Origin: Dokdonia sp. 4H-3-7-5
GTDB taxonomy: Bacteria > Bacteroidota > Bacteroidia > Flavobacteriales > Flavobacteriaceae
DNA length: 64,000 bases
Direction: 5' to 3'
Assembly (NCBI RefSeq): GCF_000212355.1
Contig: NC_015496.1
Span: 1,488,001-1,552,000 of the forward strand
A program made the translations under genes and the position numbers. Shown one piece after another: positions 8,970 to 18,481 of this stretch (position 1 is the stretch's first letter; every line of letters begins with the position of its first letter). The notes under the pieces were generated by a model. That model searched no databases and was not told the origin of the DNA. It saw only the letters and a list, made by a program, of their open reading frames with translations.

Positions 8970-10004
8970 TTAATTATCGTTGAATAGGTTTAGTTTTTTA
9001 AGCCAACTAGTCTTACGTTCTAGTAAAAAGATGTCTAAAAACAATAGTAATAATCCAGCTCCCAAAAACCATTGAAACTGATCTTCAAAATCTGCAAATT
9101 GCTTTGCTTCAAACTCTTTCTTATCCATTCCGTTAAGCAAATTCTGTACCGTTTCTACTACAGTGGCGGTGTTGCTTCCGTCAATGTATTCTCCATTTGC
9201 TCCAGAAGCAATCTCTTTTAAAGTAGTATCATCCAGACGCGTAATTACAGTCTCGCCATTTTGATCTTTTTTATAAGATTGTACGATACCATTTCGTTTT
9301 AATGGAATGGGCCCTCCTTCTGATTTTCCTACGCCAATTGTAAAAATGCGGATACCTTCATCATTTGCTTGCTCTGCTATATTAGAAGATTCACCTACGT
9401 GATCCTCACCGTCAGAAATTATAAACAATACTCTATTGGTTTGTTCTTCGTCGTTATAGTAGGTTTTGGCAAGTTCGATTGCTTCCCCGATAGCTGTTCC
9501 TTGACTAGATAACATATCTGTGTTCATCTGGCTCAAGAAGAGCTTTGCACTACTATAATCTGTAGTAATAGGAAGCTGTGGATAAGCACTACCAGCATAT
9601 GCGATGATTCCTATACGGTCACTGCCTAGATTATTAATAATCTGAGTTACGAGCTGTTTTGATTTTTCTATTCGATTGGGAGCTATATCTTCCGCAAGCA
9701 TAGATTTTGATACATCTATGGCAAACACAACATCTACACCTTCTCTTTTTACCGTTTCTAGTTTAGTCCCTATTTTAGGATTTACAAGCCCTACAACTAG
9801 AAATAATATGGCAAAACATACTACTAATACTTTAAGACCAGTCTTAAAGTAAGACCTGTTTGGGCTCAGTTTCTTAAGTAACTTAGCATTGGCAAATTTC
9901 TTCTGTGCACTGCGTTGCCAGATAATTACACCAAGGTACAAGAGTATCACCGCCGGAATAGCGAGCAGTAACCAAAACCATATTTTTTCTTCTAATAGAT
10001 ACAT
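8970..10004 (-). CDS. batB: BatB: membrane VWA-domain protein
   Basis: 344 residues: TM helices at about 10-28 and 55-75, a von Willebrand A domain (about 88-285) and a C-terminal TM (about 310-330). The metal-ion-dependent adhesion site is intact: DVSKS, then a T in GTAIGEA, then SDGEDH. VWA proteins of this kind bind partner proteins through a divalent metal. It lies 28 bp downstream of batA and 53 bp upstream of batC. It is the second of two paralogous VWA proteins in the operon. Confidence 0.92.
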   Translation of the reverse strand: MYLLEEKIWFWLLLAIPAVILLYLGVIIWQRSAQKKFANAKLLKKLSPNRSYFKTGLKVLVVCFAILFLVVGLVNPKIGTKLETVKREGVDVVFAIDVSKSMLAEDIAPNRIEKSKQLVTQIINNLGSDRIGIIAYAGSAYPQLPITTDYSSAKLFLSQMNTDMLSSQGTAIGEAIELAKTYYNDEEQTNRVLFIISDGEDHVGESSNIAEQANDEGIRIFTIGVGKSEGGPIPLKRNGIVQSYKKDQNGETVITRLDDTTLKEIASGANGEYIDGSNTATVVETVQNLLNGMDKKEFEAKQFADFEDQFQWFLGAGLLLLFLDIFLLERKTSWLKKLNLFNDN

Positions 10005-10032
10005 AGTTGCTTTCTTGAAGCGCTATTTATTT

Positions 10033-11037
10033 TTAAACAAAACTCTTGAATACTGTATATTTCAACAGTAATTCTATGAGTAGTAATAACCCAGCGAGTA
10101 ATATAAGCGGGCGATATTTTTCTTCATAGTTGGTGTATTTAAACTCCTCTACATCCGTACGTTCAAGCTTATCTATCTCATCATAGATTTCTTGTAGCTT
10201 CTCATTATTAGTAGCTCTAAAATATTGTCCGCCGGTGGTGGCTGCAATTTCTTCTAGTAGCTCCTCATCAATGGTTACTTGGATATTCTCGTACACAAAA
10301 GTTCCATTTGCATTACGAGCGTACGGTGATAACGCCATCCCGTTTGTTCCCATCCCAATAGTATATACTTTAATGCCAAATTCTTGAGCAAGCTCTGCAG
10401 CGATACGAGGATCTATCTGCCCTGCGTTATTCTCACCGTCTGTCATTAAAATAATCACCTTGCTTAGTGCCTTACTGTCTTTAAGACGGTTTACACCAGT
10501 GGCGAGTCCCATACCTATAGCAGTTCCTCCTTCTATAATGTTATTGTATTGAATACTTTTAAGTGCACTTAGTACAATACTCTTATCACTGGTAATCGGT
10601 GTTTTTGTAAAACTCTCACCTGCATATTCTATAAGACCTATACGATCATTAGGACGTCCATTTATAAAGCTGGCAGCTACCTTTTTAAGAGCTTCTAGTC
10701 TATTAGGGCGTAAATCTTTTGCCAGCATACTGGCAGATACGTCTATTGCGATTACAATATCGATTCCCTTTGTAGTCTTTGTCTTAGTAGATACTTCCAC
10801 ATTTCGAGGTCTCGCTAGTGCAACGATTATTAAGCTTAATGCAGCAAGACGTAGTATAAATAATAATGGTCTAAGTTTAGGTAGTAAGCTGCTTCCAGTT
10901 TTAAAACCTTTGATGCTTGAAAGCTTTACCGCTGGGGTTTGCTTCTTGCGTTTCCATATATACCAAGCAATGGCAACTGGCAGTGCTAGAAACAGCCAGA
11001 AAAACTCAGGATTAGTAAATTCAAAATTGCTTAGCAT
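10033..11037 (-). CDS. batA: BatA: membrane VWA-domain protein
   Basis: 334 residues with the same plan as BatB: two N-terminal TM helices (about 10-25 and 55-75), a VWA domain (about 90-280) with MIDAS residues DVSAS and TDGENN, and a C-terminal TM (about 310-328). BatA and BatB are thought to be the metal-binding core of the Bat complex, assembled or remodelled by the MoxR ATPase (family knowledge, not visible here). The start codon overlaps the stop of the upstream BatD-like gene by one base (11037). Confidence 0.92.
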   Translation of the reverse strand: MLSNFEFTNPEFFWLFLALPVAIAWYIWKRKKQTPAVKLSSIKGFKTGSSLLPKLRPLLFILRLAALSLIIVALARPRNVEVSTKTKTTKGIDIVIAIDVSASMLAKDLRPNRLEALKKVAASFINGRPNDRIGLIEYAGESFTKTPITSDKSIVLSALKSIQYNNIIEGGTAIGMGLATGVNRLKDSKALSKVIILMTDGENNAGQIDPRIAAELAQEFGIKVYTIGMGTNGMALSPYARNANGTFVYENIQVTIDEELLEEIAATTGGQYFRATNNEKLQEIYDEIDKLERTDVEEFKYTNYEEKYRPLILLAGLLLLIELLLKYTVFKSFV

Positions 11038-12701
11038 TAGTTCTCTTCTTTTTCTTTTGCCTGGAGTTCGATACTTTGCATCACGCGCTCTGCGATTTCT
11101 TTTCCGTAGGGATCTTCATCGTGCCAACTAATGAATAGTTGCTGAATCACATTTTCTGCTTGGAATGTTATGAATGCATACTCTCCAGCATCTACAGTTC
11201 CTTTTTCCTGATCAATAACCTGCGAGCCACTACCAAAAGTTTTTATTCCTTCTGCACCATTTGGTGTAGCAAACTTCTCACTCTTAAGAATATCTGCCGA
11301 GAATCCGTTTGCTTCAAACATAGCAAGTTGGCTAGATATCAATTGTTCTACTTTTACATCGGCGCCTTTTGGGAACTTAAATTGGTACACACCAATAGTC
11401 ACGTTTGCAGGAAAGGTTTGCCATCCAAATGCTGTTGCTTCAATCTTTCCTTGAGCCTCTGGTGGTAATGGTACTTCTTGACGTGTAAGAACCTTTGGAG
11501 TACTTATTACCATAGAAGGGATACCATATTCACTCGTGATCCAGTTACCTTCAGCAAGCTCTCTTGTCATGTTTCCAAAGACAAAATCCTTCACTTCACT
11601 ATATCCTTTGACAGCGATTCCTATTCCTGTAGCTAGTAGTAAAATTGCGAGGATACCGCCTATTCCAGAAAGCCAAAGTTTCCTTTTACGCTTTCGCGAA
11701 AGCTCCTCTCTGTAATCTTCCTGCATCATTAATTCCTCAACAGTAGGAGGTGGTAATGCTTCTCTAGTTTGTTTTACAATATCTTCTACAGCAATTCTAT
11801 CTGCTTGTGCCTTTCCTTCTGGCGGATTCACACGCGCAAATTTTACAAGGTCTGCACGTTTAAAAATATCTTTAATACTAGCAATAGTATGCTTGCTAAA
11901 ATCGATATGACCACTATCGCGTTCCATCTCAAGACGGGCAATAAGCTCGTCTGTGGTGCTTTCCATAGAACGATCGTACACCTTTTCCTCATAATAGCGA
12001 CGTATGGCGTCTGTGAGTACAGAGTAGTATTCTTTGTACTTAGCTTCGGCAATGAGGTTTTTACTATCTAGCTCTGTAAGAGTAGCCATTGCTTGCTCAA
12101 AAGGAGGGATGTATTGCTCTGCTTCTTTTTGTTTCTTGTTGCGACGTAATAACCACCATAAGAATAATGAAATCGCTACCACTACTGGTATAATCCATAA
12201 CAGATATTTCCACCAGTTGCTATAGTCTCTTGGTAGGTCTATAATAGGTTTAATGTCATATAATCCCTGATTTACGGTGTCAAGAATCACATTATTTACC
12301 TCAACAAGAAAGGTGTCTGTTTCAACCGTTCTTGTGCCTATAATTACTTTTTGTTTTGGGATTACATAACGACCACTGTCAAACTGTGTCAAGCCATATT
12401 TTTTAATAAGCTTCATTCTAGCAGAGGTAGAACTTGCTGTATCAATCGCATAACTCTCAATAACCTCCAGCGGACTAAAAGTCTGTCCTTCTGGAAAAAT
12501 AACAGCTTCACCATCATTTGCTAGCGCCTCAATGATGTAATTGATTTGCTGGCCTATGAGAATACTTGTAGAATCTATGGTGGCACGTACATCATCTTGC
12601 GAATGAACGTGAAGTGAGGGAATAAATAGCAATAAGAATAACGATAACGCACGAAGAATCGCATTCTTAGGAGTTGTTATGTATGTTACGTTGTTATTCA
12701 T
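11037..12701 (-). CDS. BatD-like membrane protein with extra C-terminal domain
   Basis: 554 residues, a protein commonly found between DUF58 and batA in Flavobacteriia. A signal peptide (about 14-34) is followed by a BatD-like beta-sandwich (35-160), a TM helix (165-187), a cytoplasmic segment with a DUF4381-like helical part (about 200-330), a second TM (345-365) and an alpha/beta domain (about 375-545) that I do not recognise. The first half suggests a role in the Bat complex parallel to BatD; the C-terminal domain is unusual. A palindromic repeat encodes ELSRKRKRK just before the second TM, giving a basic cluster at the membrane face. Confidence 0.75.
   Translation of the reverse strand: MNNNVTYITTPKNAILRALSLFLLLFIPSLHVHSQDDVRATIDSTSILIGQQINYIIEALANDGEAVIFPEGQTFSPLEVIESYAIDTASSTSARMKLIKKYGLTQFDSGRYVIPKQKVIIGTRTVETDTFLVEVNNVILDTVNQGLYDIKPIIDLPRDYSNWWKYLLWIIPVVVAISLFLWWLLRRNKKQKEAEQYIPPFEQAMATLTELDSKNLIAEAKYKEYYSVLTDAIRRYYEEKVYDRSMESTTDELIARLEMERDSGHIDFSKHTIASIKDIFKRADLVKFARVNPPEGKAQADRIAVEDIVKQTREALPPPTVEELMMQEDYREELSRKRKRKLWLSGIGGILAILLLATGIGIAVKGYSEVKDFVFGNMTRELAEGNWITSEYGIPSMVISTPKVLTRQEVPLPPEAQGKIEATAFGWQTFPANVTIGVYQFKFPKGADVKVEQLISSQLAMFEANGFSADILKSEKFATPNGAEGIKTFGSGSQVIDQEKGTVDAGEYAFITFQAENVIQQLFISWHDEDPYGKEIAERVMQSIELQAKEKEEN
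11690..11703. repeat. TTTCGCGAAA palindrome inside BatD-like gene
   Basis: 14-bp perfect form, read on the minus strand as ELSRKR next to a TM helix. Confidence 0.93.
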
Positions 12702-12734
12702 TAATTGTTGTAATCTAAACTTTTTATTTTAACC

Positions 12735-13601
12735 TTATCCTCTTCTCTTGAAATAGCCTAGTAGCTTCTTTACATAGCTCTCATCTGTCCTTACATCTAT
12801 CACTCCTGCACCGCTACGTTTAAAGGTTTCTTTAAAATAATCTACACGCTCTCGGTAATAATTACTGTAATCGCTACGCACTTTTTTTGAACTTGTATTT
12901 ACAAGCATGAGTTCGCCAGTTTCTTCATCTTCCATCTGTACAATACCTAGACTTGGGATGCTTTCCTCGCGCTCATCATAAATGCGTATGCCTGTAATAT
13001 CATGTTTATTTGCAGCGATTTTCATCGTTTGCTCATAACCATCTGTAATAAAGTCTGAAAGCACAAAAACAATTGCTTTCTTCTTCATTACATTACTCAA
13101 GTATTTAATAGCTTGAGAAAGGTCTGTTTTCTTGGATTTTGGCTTAAATTCTAGTAGTTCGCGTATGATGCGGAGTACGTGGGACTTTCCTTTTTTAGGA
13201 GGTATAAATAATTCTATCTCATCTGTAAAAAGGATGAGACCTATTTTATCGTTATTCTGCATGGCGCTAAAGGCTAGCGTCGCAGCAACTTCTGTCACAA
13301 TCTCGCTTTTAAATTGCTTATCTGTACCAAAAAATTCTGACCCAGACACATCTGCTACGAGCATCATGGTGAGCTCGCGCTCCTCTTCAAAGACTTTAAT
13401 GTAAGGTTCGCTATAGCGAGCGGTTACATTCCAATCGATGTTACGTACATCATCACCAAATTGATACTGGCGCACCTCAGAAAAAGTCATACCACGTCCT
13501 TTAAAAGTAGAGTGGTACTCACCACCAAAGATATGATCAGACAGTCTACGTGTCTTTATCTCAATCTTGCGTACTTTCTTTAAGAGTTCCTTAGTATCCA
13601 A
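12735..13601 (-). CDS. DUF58 (VWA-like) protein of the Bat operon
   Basis: 288 residues with the DUF58 hallmark near the N-terminus (FSEVRQYQFGDDVRNIDWN, about 40-58), followed by a VWA-like fold with a DVSGSE metal-site-like motif (about 89-94). It is soluble, with no signal or TM helix. In Bat operons this protein sits between the MoxR ATPase and the VWA membrane proteins and is thought to be a cytoplasmic adaptor. The spacing to moxR is 61 bp and to the next gene 33 bp. A second DUF58 gene occurs at 33177 outside any Bat operon. Confidence 0.92.
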   Translation of the reverse strand: MDTKELLKKVRKIEIKTRRLSDHIFGGEYHSTFKGRGMTFSEVRQYQFGDDVRNIDWNVTARYSEPYIKVFEEERELTMMLVADVSGSEFFGTDKQFKSEIVTEVAATLAFSAMQNNDKIGLILFTDEIELFIPPKKGKSHVLRIIRELLEFKPKSKKTDLSQAIKYLSNVMKKKAIVFVLSDFITDGYEQTMKIAANKHDITGIRIYDEREESIPSLGIVQMEDEETGELMLVNTSSKKVRSDYSNYYRERVDYFKETFKRSGAGVIDVRTDESYVKKLLGYFKRRG

Positions 13602-13662
13602 TGGTTCTTCTTGCCTTTTATGTAATAGTATGAGGGTTACAAATGGTCTTTTTATCTAAAGA

Positions 13663-14667
13663 CTATGGTACTTCAATCTGATTTACAATCTTGTTGATGA
13701 TATCTACAGAGGTGATGTTTTCTGCTTCTGCCTCATAGGTGATTCCTATACGGTGGCGTAAGATATCGTGTACGACGGCTCTTACATCTTCTGGAATTAC
13801 ATACCCTCTACGCTTTATAAAAGCATAACACTTTGCAGCAGTTGCAAGGTTAATACTACCACGAGGAGATGCTCCAAAATTAATAAGAGGCTTAAGATCT
13901 GCTAGTCCATAATTTTCTGGGTAGCGAGTTGCAAAGATGATATCGAGAATGTACTTCTCAATTTTTTCATCCATGTATACTTCTTTTACAGCTTCTTGTG
14001 CACGTAAAATTTGCGCCACTGTAACTACAGGATTTACTTTTTCATAAGAACCCTTTAAGTTTTGGCGTATAATGAGTTGTTCGTCTGCTATTGTTGGGTA
14101 ATCAATTACCGTTTTAAGCATAAAACGGTCTATTTGTGCTTCTGGAAGTGGGTAAGTACCTTCTTGCTCTACAGGGTTTTGAGTTGCCATTACTAAGAAT
14201 GGTTTATCAAGAACAAAGGTTTCATCACCTATGGTTACTTGCTTTTCTTGCATCGCCTCTAGCAGTGCAGATTGCACTTTGGCAGGAGCACGGTTAATCT
14301 CATCTGCAAGCACAAAGTTTGCAAAAATAGGACCCTTCTTGATGCTAAAGTCTGCAAGCTTCATGTTATAGATAAGTGTTCCCACTACATCTGCTGGAAG
14401 TAAATCTGGAGTAAACTGTATACGAGAGAAAGATCCGTCTACGGCTTGTGCAAGCGTATTAATCGCTAGTGTTTTTGCAAGACCTGGAACTCCTTCTAAG
14501 AGAATATGACCACGACCTAAAAGACCTATAAGTAAACGCTCAATCATGTGTTTTTGACCTACGATTACCTTGTTCATTTCCATTGCGAGAATGTCTACAA
14601 AGGCACTCTCTCTTTCTATCTTCTCATTGATAGCCTGTATATCAATAGCAGTAGTATTTTCTTCCAT
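13663..14667 (-). CDS. moxR: MoxR family AAA+ ATPase
   Basis: 334 residues, first gene of the Bat operon. Walker A is GVPGLAKT (about 59-66); the Walker B region reads LADEINRA (about 121-128); sensor 1 is ATQNPVEQEGTYPLPEAQ; the C-terminal lid follows. MoxR ATPases act as chaperones for VWA-domain proteins and, with DUF58, form the energy-using part of the Bat system (family knowledge). It is divergent from the aldo/keto reductase gene; the promoter must lie in 14668-14835, but I could not choose a convincing TAnnTTTG there. Confidence 0.95.
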   Translation of the reverse strand: MEENTTAIDIQAINEKIERESAFVDILAMEMNKVIVGQKHMIERLLIGLLGRGHILLEGVPGLAKTLAINTLAQAVDGSFSRIQFTPDLLPADVVGTLIYNMKLADFSIKKGPIFANFVLADEINRAPAKVQSALLEAMQEKQVTIGDETFVLDKPFLVMATQNPVEQEGTYPLPEAQIDRFMLKTVIDYPTIADEQLIIRQNLKGSYEKVNPVVTVAQILRAQEAVKEVYMDEKIEKYILDIIFATRYPENYGLADLKPLINFGASPRGSINLATAAKCYAFIKRRGYVIPEDVRAVVHDILRHRIGITYEAEAENITSVDIINKIVNQIEVP

Positions 14668-14835
14668 AATTTCAAATTCTATTAAGCAGATACTTCTAAC
14701 GTCGCAAAATCACATTTTATTCCAATAAAGCTTGTTAACATTTGGTTAAAAATAAAGGAAAATAAAGGGCTTCGCACACATTTGGCTAGTTTTAAAAGCG
14801 GTAATTTTATTCTGAACGCAAATTAAAAAACGATA

Positions 14836-15702
14836 ATGAAATTTTCAAGAATTATTCAAGGTTGCATGACGTGGGGTGTGTGGGGTAAGCAATTCAATCA
14901 GCAGCAAATGATTGAGACTATGAACCATTGTTTAGAGAAAGGCATTACCACTTTTGATCATGCAGATATTTATGGTGATTACACGACAGAGGGTGAATGG
15001 GGTAACGCTTTCGCGAAAGCGAATATCTCCAGAGACCATATACAAATCATAAGCAAATGCGGTATCCAAATGAAAGGCGATGCACGAGCAGAAAATACCA
15101 TCAAACATTATCAATATGATAAAGAGTACATCATCTCAAGTGCCGAAAGGTCACTGAAAGAGCTGCGTACTGAATACCTAGATTTATTTTTATTACACAG
15201 ACCTAGTCCGCTACTTGAGCCAGATGAAGTTCATGAGGCAGTGAGCCAATTACAACACCAAGGCAAGATTAAGGATTTTGGAGTATCTAATTTTACACCG
15301 CGAGGCGTAGACTTAGTGGCAACAAAAAGTAAGGTAAGCGCAAATCAAATTGAGATTTCTATCACTGAGCGTTCTTCACTTACAGACGGAACGCTAGATT
15401 ATATGATGGCTCATCAAATCACGCCAATGAGTTGGAGTCCGCTGGGTTCTGTTTTTAGAGAAGACACTCCACAGAATATGCGCATTAAGAAAAAATTGAA
15501 GGAACTAGGCGATAAGTATAACGCAACTGAAGACCAACTACTGTTAGCATGGTTGCTCAAACACCCAGCAAATATTCATCCAGTTATAGGGACTACAAGT
15601 AAAGACCGCATCACAAATGCTGTAGCAGCAGTAGCGATTAATCTTGAAAGAAAAGATTGGTTTGAACTGCTGGAAGCTAGTACAGGAGAAGAAGTAGCGT
15701 AG
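14836..15702 (+). CDS. Aldo/keto reductase (YdhF-like)
   Basis: 288-residue cytoplasmic oxidoreductase of the NADPH-dependent aldo/keto reductase superfamily. The catalytic tetrad is complete: D41 and Y46 in FDHADIYG, K74 in ISKCG and H121 in LLHRP. The family is a TIM barrel that reduces aldehydes or ketones; the substrate is unknown. A palindromic repeat lies in the loop between Y46 and K74 and encodes NAFAKAN, apparently tolerated beside the active-site strands. It is followed 29 bp later by an SDR gene on the same strand, so they are probably cotranscribed. Confidence 0.92.
   Translation: MKFSRIIQGCMTWGVWGKQFNQQQMIETMNHCLEKGITTFDHADIYGDYTTEGEWGNAFAKANISRDHIQIISKCGIQMKGDARAENTIKHYQYDKEYIISSAERSLKELRTEYLDLFLLHRPSPLLEPDEVHEAVSQLQHQGKIKDFGVSNFTPRGVDLVATKSKVSANQIEISITERSSLTDGTLDYMMAHQITPMSWSPLGSVFREDTPQNMRIKKKLKELGDKYNATEDQLLLAWLLKHPANIHPVIGTTSKDRITNAVAAVAINLERKDWFELLEASTGEEVA
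15006..15021. repeat. TTTCGCGAAA palindrome inside aldo/keto reductase gene
   Basis: 16-bp perfect form, read on the plus strand as NAFAKAN (residues 57-63). Confidence 0.95.
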
Positions 15703-15731
15703 ATTATAAAATAAAAAAAACCTCAAAAGAA

Positions 15732-16481
15732 ATGAAAACAGCACTTATAACAGGCGCAACCAGCGGGATAGGTAGAGCCACAGCAATACGCTTTGCAAAT
15801 GAATCTATAAATCTTATTCTCTGCGGGCGACGTCAAGAAGAACTTGATACTCTCAAAAATGAATTAAGTAAGCTCGTGCAAGTACAGATACTCAATTTTG
15901 ATGTGAGAAATAATGAGGATGTACAAAAAGCTATTTTAGACCTACCAGAAGATTTCAAACAAATAGATATCCTAATTAATAACGCAGGTAATGCTCACGG
16001 ACTCGACCCTATACAAAGCGGATCTATAGAGGATTGGGACGCTATGCTTGACATTAACGTAAAAGGATTGCTTTATGTGAGTAAGGCGATTATTCCACAA
16101 ATGACCGCACGTAAAAGCGGACATATAATCAACATAGGGTCTACCGCTGCCAAAGAAGTGTACCCTAATGGTAATGTGTATTGCGCAAGTAAGCATGCCG
16201 TAGATGCTATTAATCAAGGGATGCGCATTGATCTAAATAAATTCAACATCAGAGTAGGAGCCATACATCCTGGAATGGTAGAAACAGACTTTAGTAAAGT
16301 TCGCTTTAAAAATGATGACAAGCGAGCAGATAAGGTGTATCAAGGTTTTGATTGCCTACAACCAGAAGATATTGCAGATATTATTCATTTTGTAGTATCA
16401 AGACCTTATCATGTAAATATTGCTGATCTCGTGGTGCTTAGTACGGCACAAGCATCTTCTACTATTGTAAATAAAAGTTGA
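15732..16481 (+). CDS. Short-chain dehydrogenase/reductase
   Basis: 249-residue SDR of the classical type. The Rossmann glycine motif is TGATSGIG (G8, G12, G14), the NNAG motif is at 83-86, and the catalytic residues N109, S137, Y150 and K154 (YCASK) are all present. An R-R pair after the second strand (CGRRQ) suggests NADP(H) preference. The sequence resembles YdfG-type 3-hydroxy acid dehydrogenases, but the substrate cannot be assigned. It follows the aldo/keto reductase gene closely. Confidence 0.93.
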   Translation: MKTALITGATSGIGRATAIRFANESINLILCGRRQEELDTLKNELSKLVQVQILNFDVRNNEDVQKAILDLPEDFKQIDILINNAGNAHGLDPIQSGSIEDWDAMLDINVKGLLYVSKAIIPQMTARKSGHIINIGSTAAKEVYPNGNVYCASKHAVDAINQGMRIDLNKFNIRVGAIHPGMVETDFSKVRFKNDDKRADKVYQGFDCLQPEDIADIIHFVVSRPYHVNIADLVVLSTAQASSTIVNKS

Positions 16482-16508
16482 TTGCAAGCTGACTAATGAA
16501 ATAATGCG

Positions 16509-17645
16509 ATGATCAATAAACGCCTTCTTGTCAAGAACTTACTCGCTCATAATGACGAGAACAGTTTCTACGACAAAAAACGTAAGATTGACATCAGTAA
16601 CAAAGAAGGGAAAGCAAAGTTTTTAAAGCATATTTGTGCGCTTTCTAACAGTAACCCAAAGAACAATTCTTTTATAGTAATAGGCGTAGATGATGGCGAA
16701 AATGCTATTATAGGTGTGCCATTTTTTGATGACAGCAAACTGCAGAATCTCATAAATGCATACTTAGATAATCCTCCTATTATATCTTATGAGAATATTC
16801 CTTTTCCTAATTTGCCGCAAGACAAAGTAGTGGGACTTGTTACCATACGAGCACAAGATAAGCTTACAGCGTTACTGCGTAATATCTGGAAATATTGGGG
16901 TGGTACGGTGTTTTTTAGAGATGGGAGTATGTCTATGCCTAAGACGTTCAAGTCAGATATTGTAGATGTAAATAGTGAGATTGTTGCGGCAATAGAAAAT
17001 CACGCAAAAAACAGCATAGGTCTCACGCTTGATGGTGTAATGGACTTTGTAAATCATCGTCATAAGGACATGGAGAGCACTTATAAGGTGTTTAAAGAGC
17101 AGTTTGTGTTGTGCTGGGCTGGAAATAAAAAAGTGGTTAAAGGTCAGACGTACTACTCTCGGGTAGATATAGAGCTCATTAATGAACAAGTAAAACTATT
17201 TTACTCAACACTAGATGAGGTAACTATTACTTATGATGAGGATTGCTTCAAAATTCAAGAATTTGTACACTTGGGAGTACAAGAGCACTTTAAATATTAT
17301 CCACTAGAAGAGGTAGTAATACGCTTTCGCGAAAGCGGTACTTATACCATTGATACAACGCTTATTTTTGAACCACCAGTGATAGATAAGAAGACCTTGT
17401 ATCATATTTTTAATAATAACAATGTTATTTTTTATAAACTGAAACGAGGTATAAAGCTTAATCAAGGGGAGTGGAATGATTTATATAATCTAGCTAATAC
17501 CTACTTGATTTGTTATCTCAATGGTTTTGAAACAGCCATACAGAAGCTGGTAGAATTGAAACCTTATTTGAAAGTTTTAGATGGTGCTGTCTACGGAAGA
17601 TATAAGGAAGCCATGCGTATTCTGAGAAAAGTGCGTTATGAATGA
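16509..17645 (+). CDS. AlbA_2/DUF5929-type ATP-binding protein
   Basis: 378 residues. The N-terminal half (about 1-160) has the AlbA_2-like pattern (LLAHNDENSFYDKKRKID, later FIVIGVDDG and IIGVPF) seen in predicted ATP- or DNA-binding proteins; the C-terminal half matches what I remember as DUF5929, common in Flavobacteriia. The function is unknown. A palindromic repeat encodes VIRFRESGT in the C-terminal half. It lies 27 bp after the SDR stop and 26 bp before the phosphatase gene, so it may belong to a plus-strand transcript running to NudK. Confidence 0.72.
   Translation: MINKRLLVKNLLAHNDENSFYDKKRKIDISNKEGKAKFLKHICALSNSNPKNNSFIVIGVDDGENAIIGVPFFDDSKLQNLINAYLDNPPIISYENIPFPNLPQDKVVGLVTIRAQDKLTALLRNIWKYWGGTVFFRDGSMSMPKTFKSDIVDVNSEIVAAIENHAKNSIGLTLDGVMDFVNHRHKDMESTYKVFKEQFVLCWAGNKKVVKGQTYYSRVDIELINEQVKLFYSTLDEVTITYDEDCFKIQEFVHLGVQEHFKYYPLEEVVIRFRESGTYTIDTTLIFEPPVIDKKTLYHIFNNNNVIFYKLKRGIKLNQGEWNDLYNLANTYLICYLNGFETAIQKLVELKPYLKVLDGAVYGRYKEAMRILRKVRYE
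17322..17337. repeat. TTTCGCGAAA palindrome inside AlbA_2/DUF5929 gene
   Basis: 16-bp perfect form, read on the plus strand as IRFRESG. Confidence 0.95.
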
Positions 17646-17671
17646 AAAATTAAAAAAGAAAGAATAAGAGT

Positions 17672-18400
17672 ATGAGAACATTAGTTTTCGGAGATATACA
17701 TGGAGGTTATAGAGCCTTAGTGCAGGTAATGAAGAGAGCAAATGTCACACGAGATGATCATCTCATTTTTTTAGGAGATTATGTAGACGGCTGGAGTGAG
17801 AGTGATGCAGTTATAGATGAGTTAATGCGCATCAAGAAAGAATATAAAAAAGTCACTTTAATACGTGGTAATCATGACGACCTTGTGCAGCAATGGCTAG
17901 AAGGAAAAACAATGTCTCCTAAGTGGTTACAGCATGGCGGGCAAAGTACAATAGATTGCTATGAAAAGAGATCTGCTCAAGAAATTCAATGGCATATTGA
18001 ATTTTATAAGACTTTTGAGGATTACTATCTAGATGATGAAAATCGCTTTTTCTGTCATGCGGGTTTTCAAAATTTAAACGGTCCAGAATACGAGTGGCAT
18101 AGTACCGCATTTTATTGGGATCGTACACTCTGGGAGATGGCTTGCGCTATGAGAGAGGATCTCAAAAAGGAAGACCCGTTATATCCTAAACGGTTACAAT
18201 TATTTGAAGAGATTTATATAGGTCACACACCCACTACGCGTATTAATTCCTTGGTTCCTGTTAATAAAGCAAACATCTGGAATCTTGACACTGGAGCAGC
18301 TTTTAAGGGTTCACTTACGGTCATGGATGTGGATACAAAGGAGTTTTGGCAAAGTGATGCGCTTCCATCACTATACCCAGATGAAATAGGTAGAAATTAA
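17672..18400 (+). CDS. Metallophosphoesterase (PPP-type serine/threonine phosphatase)
   Basis: 242 residues. The three metal-binding motifs of the PPP phosphatase family appear in order: GDIHGG (about 7-12), GDYVDG (about 35-40) and RGNHDD (about 65-70), followed by a conserved H in FFCHAGF and another in GHTPT. Members dephosphorylate proteins, or sometimes diadenosine tetraphosphate (ApaH and PrpA types). It is short and cytoplasmic. It precedes an orphan histidine kinase by 81 bp. Confidence 0.9.
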   Translation: MRTLVFGDIHGGYRALVQVMKRANVTRDDHLIFLGDYVDGWSESDAVIDELMRIKKEYKKVTLIRGNHDDLVQQWLEGKTMSPKWLQHGGQSTIDCYEKRSAQEIQWHIEFYKTFEDYYLDDENRFFCHAGFQNLNGPEYEWHSTAFYWDRTLWEMACAMREDLKKEDPLYPKRLQLFEEIYIGHTPTTRINSLVPVNKANIWNLDTGAAFKGSLTVMDVDTKEFWQSDALPSLYPDEIGRN

Positions 18401-18481
18401 TAGTTGGCATTGCAACAAGCAATTAATAAGGAGGTCCGGCGTTTTTAATTTCTCCCGTATCTTTAACACAAAGAATCTTTT

